From the NCBI GenBank assembly GCA_021234155.1, contig JAJEKV010000014.1, forward strand, positions 7,393,563-7,457,562: a stretch of DNA of 64,000 nucleotides, in the 5' to 3' direction. Source of the stretch: Isoetes taiwanensis. Its lineage: Eukaryota; Streptophyta; Lycopodiopsida; Isoetales; Isoetaceae. The notes under the pieces were generated by a model. That model was not told where the DNA came from, ran no database searches, and worked only from the letters and a program-made list of their open reading frames with translations. The translations under genes were made by a program, and so were the position numbers. Below, one piece after another: positions 57,202-64,000 of the stretch; the first letter of the stretch is position 1, and every line of letters begins with the position of its first letter.

Positions 57202-59274
57202 TTATAATCTGTGCTTGAGGTATCTTATCATTTCCTGAATTTTGTAAAGTAAACCAGGAAACTCTTCTCCCTGTACAACATTAAGCACAATTTGGGTAAT
57301 CTTATTTTTCCCAAAACCATTACTTACAAAAGCTTCAATTAATTCATGAAGACTCCCGGCCGCTTCTTCAGCTTCTGAGTGTGCATACAGATATGGTGCT
57401 ATTTGTGAAATGATTACTTTAGAAGCCTGTTTATATGGCCTGCAGCTGTTTGCTCTAATAAACTTGTTTACTTTGAATGGTAGACTGTTCCTCTTATCAT
57501 ACCTGTGCATTTTGAACGTCCCTCTGTTATGGTCAGTAACCATGAATGACAAATTCAGAAAATTACATGTAACCCCAACTGGTTTATCCGAGTTATCCCT
57601 TGTCTCATAACCTGTTTCATCTCTGATACTAAGACAGTTTAGGTTGTATATAGGAAATTCTGCCTCATTAGTAAGAAATTCCATCACCTGTCCCCCATTA
57701 ATCACATTTAGGTCATCTATATATCTTGTGGCATGTTGAAACCTATAGATGAGATCATATTTATTGTTGTGAGCTAAGTTCAGAATAAACCTCAATTCAT
57801 ACCATGCAAGGTAGAGGTTGCACCAAGCAGGGCTGCAGCTAAAGCCCATTGGTATTCCCTTAACCTGTTTCCATATTTCGTTACCCATTTGTATGTAGCA
57901 GCTGCTCAAAAGCCAAGCATTTATATCTTTAAATTCCTGTTTGGTGACCAGTTTCCAGCTAATGTTCTCTTTGTCCTTGGAAGATCTTGCCCACTTTACT
58001 TTGATCCCCTCATTCCTTGCCTTAATGAGCATGTCAAAATATGTATGTTCGATCATTTGATGCTCCCATATCATGTCTGCTACTTCATTTAGAATCTCTA
58101 TAATACCATCCTCTCCAAATAGAGGGATATTCTCATAGCATTTCATTATGTCCGCTGAAAATACATTGTGGATTCTACTTGGCAAATTTAATACCACATC
58201 ATACATGGAATTTACAATCCAACACGCATTAATCTTTCTTGGGTGCCAAAACCTGAATTTTGCAGTCACCTTGAAGCACACTTTAGGCCAAACTTCCAGG
58301 AAATTATTTAAAATCCCTGTTACAATACCAGCACATTCTGAATATAATGTATTGTGGGCGTTTGTCAACCACCTATAATCTCCTTTATGTTCCTTGTACG
58401 TCGCCATTAAGTATGGGAGTTTCATACTTTGTAACTCTATTTCCCCGGTAAGTCTCTTTATTTCTAGCATACATTTCCTTTTCACTTCCTCAGGTTTAAG
58501 TTTTTGCTTCTGAAAATCTGCACTATCCAGCCTAAGTTTGGCCATCTGAAAAATGTGTTTCGGACAAATGAAAACTGCATTATTGGCTGCTTTATCCAAG
58601 CCAGCCACATATAAGTTCTTATTAAGCCAATCAATATTTTTTAGCACTTCCTTATCCTTCCATAAAAATCTTTTTTGTTGAAGAGTGTTCTTCAAATCCA
58701 CAATCTGTGTATGTGCTACTTTCTGTAATAGCTCACATAAGTTCAAGACATCAGTGTCTGTGAGATCAAGCAAGTCATATTTGTGTGCTTGAAAAAATTG
58801 CTGGCACATTTTAGCAAATTCTTCCATGAATTCTTGGACGCTCAGGGCGTTGTCAGGGATATGGTTGAGGCCACATTCCATCGCCTTTTTCAACTTTGTT
58901 GAATGTATAATATCCAAGCTGGTAGTTCTGACATGGCCAATCCTTTGGTCAATGAATTTTGCTAAATTAGGGTTTGAGCATGGACATTTCTTAACATCAT
59001 TATCAGCAAATGTCAGGAATGGTTTGTACACCTTGTCCCTTATCTGTTCAATATACCTCCAAGCAAATTTCGTGTTGTTTACAATTTCAGTTCCCCTATC
59101 CTGAAATACTTCAAACATAATGTTGTGGAAAATACCTCTAATGTCAAAGCCTTCCATTGCTTTAGAGAGAAAAGTCATATGTACTATTTTAGCATCTTTG
59201 TCCCTTTCTTTGCATTGCAAGTGCCTGTTTTTATTTATGTCCCTAATAATGGTCCTGTTCTTCCCAATTTCCAC
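57202..59274 (-). CDS. Reverse transcriptase exon, subfamily D, intact 690 residues
   Basis: The one uninterrupted RT here. The exon starts after TTTTTGTAG with GTG GAA ATT. N-terminal domain: KCPCSNPNLAKF (Cys 97 and 99) and GHVRT at 113-117. A block GLDKAANNAVFICPKH (225-240) and YKEHKGDYRWLTNA (293-306) precede the palm. Motif A is FSADIMKCY with Asp 375; motif B GIPMGFSCSP 473-482; motif C RYIDDLN with Asp 520-521; thumb RYDKRNSLPFKVNKF from 591. About 100 residues separate motifs A and B, more than in most retroelement RTs. The motif style (GIPMG, YIDD, YDKR) is that of the Penelope-like/rvt branch, not LTR or LINE RTs. No endonuclease domain is visible. It would copy the element RNA. 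Confidence 0.85.
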   Translation of the reverse strand: MEIGKNRTIIRDINKNRHLQCKERDKDAKIVHMTFLSKAMEGFDIRGIFHNIMFEVFQDRGTEIVNNTKFAWRYIEQIRDKVYKPFLTFADNDVKKCPCSNPNLAKFIDQRIGHVRTTSLDIIHSTKLKKAMECGLNHIPDNALSVQEFMEEFAKMCQQFFQAHKYDLLDLTDTDVLNLCELLQKVAHTQIVDLKNTLQQKRFLWKDKEVLKNIDWLNKNLYVAGLDKAANNAVFICPKHIFQMAKLRLDSADFQKQKLKPEEVKRKCMLEIKRLTGEIELQSMKLPYLMATYKEHKGDYRWLTNAHNTLYSECAGIVTGILNNFLEVWPKVCFKVTAKFRFWHPRKINACWIVNSMYDVVLNLPSRIHNVFSADIMKCYENIPLFGEDGIIEILNEVADMIWEHQMIEHTYFDMLIKARNEGIKVKWARSSKDKENISWKLVTKQEFKDINAWLLSSCYIQMGNEIWKQVKGIPMGFSCSPAWCNLYLAWYELRFILNLAHNNKYDLIYRFQHATRYIDDLNVINGGQVMEFLTNEAEFPIYNLNCLSIRDETGYETRDNSDKPVGVTCNFLNLSFMVTDHNRGTFKMHRYDKRNSLPFKVNKFIRANSCRPYKQASKVIISQIAPYLYAHSEAEEAAGSLHELIEAFVSNGFGKNKITQIVLNVVQGEEFPGLLYKIQEMIRYLKHRL

Positions 59275-59476
59275 CTACAAAAATATCATATATCAGAATT
59301 TGTCATATTATTTTATAAGAAAATTCAGAAATTCAATAGAATTAATACTTATATTTCCAAAATACTTGGCCTAATGGCACAGTACAAAAATGCTGTCATA
59401 GACATTTGTTTTTTTCAAAAAAATACTAAGCCATATATTTGGGGCTTCTATATATTCTGAAGCAAAAATTCAGATA
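59275..59476 (-). other. Intron between ORF1 and RT, subfamily D
   Basis: 202 bases, AT-rich, with a clear acceptor TTTTTGTAG. The donor is not obvious: ORF1 stops with TAG inside GAATAGTATCTG, and GTATCT directly at the stop is the best candidate. In subfamilies B/C the corresponding intron is the place where foreign cassettes are inserted. Confidence 0.4.
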
Positions 59477-61081
59477 CTATTCCTGTGAATCTTGCACATA
59501 TTCAAGCTTCATAGGAGTATTTTCATCTAATGATATGATCTTGTCATCCAATTTTGTGATGGAGTATGCATCCACCACTACCACACTTCCCGAAGTTGGA
59601 GTGTTAGGAATTTGTGCCATTTCCTTAGTACCCCTTGGGTCACATGTAATTCTTGGAGGCATTTTAGGAGTTCGAGTAATACTCTGCTTTGATCTGGAGC
59701 TGTTGCTGCTAACTTCAGATTTACCATAGAAGGTCCTTTTGTTTGAAGATATTTTGTCTTTCAGAAAAGACACTGGTCGGATCATCTTTTCTGCAATATC
59801 CGCCATCTTACTGTTGCCAAATGCTTCCTTTAAATTTGTTCTAGAATTCTTGGCAAACTGTAAAGTCATTTCAATCATGATCCTCCTCACTTCAAGATGA
59901 GATATATATGCCATCACTGCTGGTTTCATGATCTTGTTCAGCATTTTAGTCATTATGACCATTTTAAGCATTGGAGTTGTACCAGGGTATAGTTTTTCCA
60001 TATGGTTCATCATAAACCATATCCCTTGGTCAAACCAAACAATAGTGCATTTGCACTTATCATCATTATTTTTCTTGAAACTGAATTTTTCTTTTTCACA
60101 TTGGCACCTAAAATAAGGGCAATGTGTTCTGAAAATACGCTTGAGATAGTAGTCATCTCTGTCAATACTAGCAAATGCCATGTGCCCCTTTTGGCTGATT
60201 ACAATAGGAGCATTTTTAATGCAAGTGAGTCCAAAAAAATCCATCTTGAAATTAAGATCTGGATTGATACTAGGAAAAGCTTTTTCCAGTTTGTGGGCTG
60301 CACCCTTTGCTTCCATTATTTCCTCATTAGAAATACCAGCTAAGGCAATCCACGTTTCCAGGTCAATTGGGGCAAGAGCTGCAAAATTCTGGCTTAGCCA
60401 AATAGCATGGTCATAAATTCCAGCATAACACTCCACAGTCTGTTCTATGAGGACAGGAAAACATGTTGAATTTGCTAATGTCAATTCAGGGACGCTTTCA
60501 TCAAAGTCCAGCTCTTTATTTAGCGGTTCCTTAATATCCAATAGTCTTTCCTTTTTATAATTAATCCCTGCCAGATCATCTTCATTGAGGTCAGAATCAG
60601 AGAATAGACATTCATTGGAATCTCCAGCCATCTCGATTTCTGCTTTTTGAATGACCACTTCATCTTTCTGAAAAGATGGCATTATATCATTAGCAATTTC
60701 CAAAGCAGTGATGCCTGCAACAAATTTCAGAGCAGCTTCATCTTCAAGACATGTTCTCTTGAACATAATATTCTCCATATCATTATAAAGAGTGGTGATG
60801 ATGCTTTTGCATTTGCCGAACTCAAAATTTGTCTTCTTCATGTTTTGAAACACTTTGAACCAGCCACTAAATCCCAAATATGAAACCGGGGATAAAGCTT
60901 TGCTGTATAAATTAACTTCCTTGAAAGTTATAAAAGAATGGATCTCCTTATTTCTGATGCACCCGAGTATTGTTTGCACAGCAAAATTTGGGCTGCAGAT
61001 CTTACATTTGTCATAGTCCAATGCCACTAATTCTTTAATCCATTGGTTGTATATGTCAGGTTCGTCTTCCCCAAGTGGTTC
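59477..61081 (-). CDS. ORF1 exon, subfamily D, intact
   Basis: About 534 codons open from the acceptor (TGTTTAG at 61082) to the stop. No ATG lies near the start (EPLGEDEPDIYNQWIKELVA), and TAG is in frame directly before it, so splicing to a leader exon is needed. Landmarks: NQWIKELVALDYDKCK; AVQTILGCIRNKEIHSFITF; acidic middle with SDSDLNEDDLAG; NFAALAPIDLETWIALAG; QKGHMAFASIDRDDYYLKR; cysteine cluster CPYFRCQCEKEKF then KCKCTIVWFDQGIWFMMN; basic tail with MPPRITCDPRG. No known family. Possible roles are a Gag-like RNA-binding protein or an RT partner; this is inference from position and composition. Confidence 0.8.
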   Translation of the reverse strand, partial: EPLGEDEPDIYNQWIKELVALDYDKCKICSPNFAVQTILGCIRNKEIHSFITFKEVNLYSKALSPVSYLGFSGWFKVFQNMKKTNFEFGKCKSIITTLYNDMENIMFKRTCLEDEAALKFVAGITALEIANDIMPSFQKDEVVIQKAEIEMAGDSNECLFSDSDLNEDDLAGINYKKERLLDIKEPLNKELDFDESVPELTLANSTCFPVLIEQTVECYAGIYDHAIWLSQNFAALAPIDLETWIALAGISNEEIMEAKGAAHKLEKAFPSINPDLNFKMDFFGLTCIKNAPIVISQKGHMAFASIDRDDYYLKRIFRTHCPYFRCQCEKEKFSFKKNNDDKCKCTIVWFDQGIWFMMNHMEKLYPGTTPMLKMVIMTKMLNKIMKPAVMAYISHLEVRRIMIEMTLQFAKNSRTNLKEAFGNSKMADIAEKMIRPVSFLKDKISSNKRTFYGKSEVSSNSSRSKQSITRTPKMPPRITCDPRGTKEMAQIPNTPTSGSVVVVDAYSITKLDDKIISLDENTPMKLEYVQDSQE

Positions 61082-62696
61082 CTAAACACATGACACCATT
61101 CAAACTTTAATTAGTAAAATGAGTTCAAATCAATAGTAATATTAATAATTCTAAACCAGAGACATTGTTATTGGTATAACCAATAAACTGAAATGTGATA
61201 AAAAAAACCCAAAATCAGTTCTAGACCACTAGAACCTCTTTTTACTGTCAAAAAGACAGCCCAATTAGCAGTCCTAAACACAGGCAAAAACCTATGTCTA
61301 GGTCAATGTCCTGGTTTAACATCAGAGCTAAAAACCTTTTATTCAAGTAGTTCCCAAAATGCCAAGCTTACAATGTATGCATGTTTAACCTATAATTCAA
61401 GGTTTCACACCTTCTATTAATATGATCAAACATACCATTACCCACCTTCTTAATAAGTGGACCATGTACATGTTAAAAACTTATTTCAAACTATTATCAA
61501 CATTTTGTCATCCCAAATACCTTTATATTAAATGACATAAGCAATTTAGATGAAAATTCCTGCATATCTCTAAGTGTATTCGACACTATTATTAATTCAT
61601 AGTTTCTATTTATGCCTAACATCACCATTAGGACAATATTCAAACCCCATCCACTTTATCACCTATGTATCCAACCATTAGAATAATGGATGTACCAGAT
61701 TCATGCCTTCTTGTTTTCAAGAAAATTGTGCAAAAAAATAAAAAACGAGGATTCATTTAATCTCCTATTCAAGCACCATAATCCATCCAATGGAACCAGC
61801 ATACCTTTTAAACTTCACATTTAAGCCTATTATTCATGTATCAGCTTTTATTTTCCATGGTCATGCAGACTTTACCTTAATATCAGTAAAAAATTGCTCC
61901 CATATCTCTGATTTTATCTTTATTACTGTATATTATGCTATCAGCTGATGCACCGACTTTTTAACTAATATTTTGACTTAGATCAGTGCAAATAGTCAAG
62001 TATCCATCACATAAAATACCTAATATAAGCCCCATATACTTTTAATCACGTTTTCAAACATGCATCAAGAGTCAATAAGCATAGATTCAATGAGAAACTA
62101 TATTCAGATCAAAGTAACCAGCAGGTAATAATACAAGATCCATGTATTGAAAAAAGCATCTTCATAACTTTCCTTTGTTTAGCTATACCTTGAATCATCC
62201 TATTCCTTACACCATTATATTTCTGGTCACAACACATCATAATCTACAGCAAAAAGATATTACCAAGCTTATTGGAAACAAATGTTTAAGAATGTCATAT
62301 TTCCCCTCCAACTCCAGGAATTATATGGATCAGCTTTTATCTCCTTGAAAATACAAAACAGAGAGCAAGGAAATCTGTTACCTGCAGTAGAACCAAAGGA
62401 CAGTTAGCCAAGAAATGGGTAAAAGCCTAAGCTACTAGCAGGTGTCATGGATTTCCTTGAGGTTATCCCATTTCACCCTGCTTATATTTTCGCTACATAG
62501 CTATCAAATTAATCATCAGTTTCCAAGAGAGAAATCAGTCAGAAGAATTTAAAGGCTGTTTCTATCCATATCTTGGAAACTAAGACAGTATGCCCCACTA
62601 TTTATTTTTCCTATTTAAGCATATGTTCAAAATACATCATCTAAATATTCATTGATACATTTCCCAACTATAATTCTCAAATTAAACCTATCAAAC
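61082..62696 (-). other. L_D start hairpin, boundary and leader D copy 2 intron
   Basis: No gene. TTATTGGT and ACCAATAA (61168-61186) form an 8-bp hairpin with loop ATA at the start of the coding cassette. A8 at 61200-61207, then CCC, is the end of the leader. 61273-61302 is the 12-pair hairpin, and 62438-62483 the mid-leader hairpin (one G fewer than copy 1). The region is nearly identical to 54681-56167; differences are at CAG/CTG triplets (for example 61841 TCAGCTTTT against 55317 TCGCTTTTT). Confidence 0.55.
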
Positions 62697-63295
62697 CTTA
62701 GAGATTCGAGTAGATCCCATTGTTTTCTCCATAATGGTCCCCTCACATTGGCCAGCTTCTTTGTTACTGTAAGTAAACTCGAATGCATCCTCTTTATTGC
62801 CATCTCTGGTGTCTGCCATGCTGATAGCTTCATTTCCCCTTTCAGTGATCCCACAATCAGATATGGGATTTGCTGGTCCCTGAGCCTTTTCCTTATCTTT
62901 TACCTTCTCTATATCTCCACTTTGGCAAGCTTTCAATGCAGGATCCCTCACTGACTTGTGGTATTGGTAAATCTTCTTACTAGACCCCTCATTCTGCTTT
63001 GTTTCAGCAATCCTCTTAGGGTGGCTTGATTCAAGTCACCCTTCTTCCTTGGCATATTTGCTACCAGGGATCTACCCCTGGGTAGCGGCCTCCTAATTCT
63101 AGAACTGAGAACTACCATTTTCGGAGCAGTCCAGTTTAAATAGCATGCAACAATACTTACTACCGACAGTTCTATATGATGTTTCATACCTATTTTGGCC
63201 TGTCGTGGGTTCTTAGTCCTTGCTGTCATATCCTTGTTCTTCTCTCGCCGGCGCTTTCGTCTACATTGCCGTCTTGGTTCCAGAAGTTTCTTCAT
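62697..63295 (-). pseudogene. Subfamily D leader exons copy 2, one frame break
   Basis: Same as 56168-56764. A change near 63018 (CTCTTAGGGTGG against CTCTTCCGGGTGG) shifts the frame inside the TRKRIAE block, and 63243-63268 differs at CAG/CTG-like sites. This is the leader directly upstream of the intact ORF1 and RT, so the unit 63563-57042 would be complete if these differences are read errors. Confidence 0.45.
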
Positions 63296-63576
63296 GCCCT
63301 AAAGCTTATTTCCGGCATCCAGGTTGCCCTAAAATTTGCAGCATGTCGAAATATTCGTAATGGTTTGTTAGTAATCAAACAGATCAATAATAATACCTTT
63401 GTATAAGCCATTATCTTCAACAACCTTTTTCTTCATTATAAATCCATCCTTTTGCTTAACATTATAACTATGCATCCAAGTTCTAATGTAGGCCACTTTT
63501 TAAATACCCATGGTCTACTTGACAACCTCTCTTCATCATATGCATCTACACTTATTTTCAATTAAAAAAAAAAAAA
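63296..63576 (-). other. Start of leader D copy 2 and A13 boundary
   Basis: The leader begins at 63563 with AATTGAAAATAAGTG on the coding strand, exactly as at 57035. A13 at 63564-63576 joins it to the end of the ORF1_C cassette. Confidence 0.6.
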
Positions 63577-64000
63577 ACTGGGAATTCATATTGATATTAT
63601 TGCCAAATGGCTATGGGGAATTCCCAATAAGACGTACAGAAATTTCAAACTTTCAGTTACTATTCCAAGTGGCCTTGGCACTGAAAGTTACTGTGAATCT
63701 TCTACCATGTTAATTTCAGCACATTCATCATCCCCAAGAGAGGTGATTTCCTTTGCTTCAAAGTTTTTTCCTTTGCTTGTATTTCCGGTCGCATCCACTT
63801 GAATTTCCCCATGCTTTCTAGGATCGTTAGTTATCCTTGGTGGCAGCTTAGGGGTTTTCACATTTGCAATCTTGGTCTGTTTGTAACCAGAATACCTTTT
63901 GTCCACGTAAGGAGGCCTTGTAACAGGACCCTGAGATTTCAGAAATGACAGAGGTTTCAGAAATGACAGAGGTTTAAGCCCTTTATCTGGGGTCTTAGCA
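63577..64000 (-). CDS. ORF1, subfamily C copy 2, C-terminal part, cut by the window edge
   Basis: Virtually identical to 43844-44270, including the duplicated FLKPLS segment, LPPRITNDPRK and the stop (63690-63688) overlapping the donor GTAACT. About 104 codons lie in the window. It shows that the subfamily C/B element exists here in two almost identical copies, each with different DNA inserted into its ORF1-RT intron. Confidence 0.75.

Overview
The window looks like repeat-dominated nuclear DNA of a land plant. The evidence is a plant-type Ty3/Gypsy element, a multicopper-oxidase fragment of the LPR/CotA-like kind, promoter motifs of plant type (TGGGCC site II next to CCAAT), spliceosomal introns, and a dense load of repeats. 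The species cannot be told from the sequence. A systematic pattern of disagreement at CAG/CTG triplets between near-identical repeats suggests a long-read assembly of heavily CHG-methylated DNA.

The main content is a family of minus-strand reverse-transcriptase (RT) elements that I do not recognise by name. Read on the minus strand, a unit consists of a leader cassette (S: small 5' exons, a conserved RNA hairpin and a long intron) followed by a coding cassette (L: a roughly 500-residue ORF1 of unknown function with a CPYFxCxC cysteine cluster, then a 690-residue RT exon with DxxxCY, GIPMGFSCSP and YIDD/YMDD motifs). The RT core is closest in motif style to Penelope-like/rvt RTs. Splice sites with matching phase can be placed between the exons, so the elements carry introns. 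Cassettes end in GG(G) followed by a T-tract on the coding strand (A-tract then CC(C) on the + strand). Different subfamilies are joined to one another exactly at these tracts.

Layout. 1-15969: subfamily A, three head-to-tail units of about 6.4 kb, the last cut at the left edge. 15970-20376: low-copy DNA with a multicopper-oxidase 3' exon, a possible first exon of a mitochondrial protein with a site II promoter, and a tRNA-like SINE remnant. 20377-27290: a large foldback (inverted repeat centred near 21995) whose right arm continues into a 3.9 kb array of 19-bp minisatellite units. 27349-28439: simple and tandem repeats. 28440-30051: RT of subfamily B, copy 1, truncated at the catalytic motif. 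30072-43825: leader cassette of subfamily B, split by a 10.7 kb Ty3/Gypsy LTR retrotransposon (31557-42267, 5-bp target duplication ATGCA). 43844-45548: ORF1 cassette of subfamily C. 45557-49690: its leader cassette. 49701-51959: RT of subfamily B, copy 2. 51978-54656: a further leader with its own promoter (E). 54681-63563: subfamily D, a leader plus one complete, uninterrupted ORF1+RT unit and its own leader. 63577-64000: a second copy of the subfamily C ORF1.

B and C are probably two halves of one element type. ORF1 ends in the 5' half of an intron and RT_B starts in the 3' half. In both copies foreign cassettes sit in the T-tract of that intron. Most coding copies are broken, but the D unit (57202-61081) has both large exons open. 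Splicing, RNA structure and T-tract-anchored insertion are inferences from sequence; nothing was computed.
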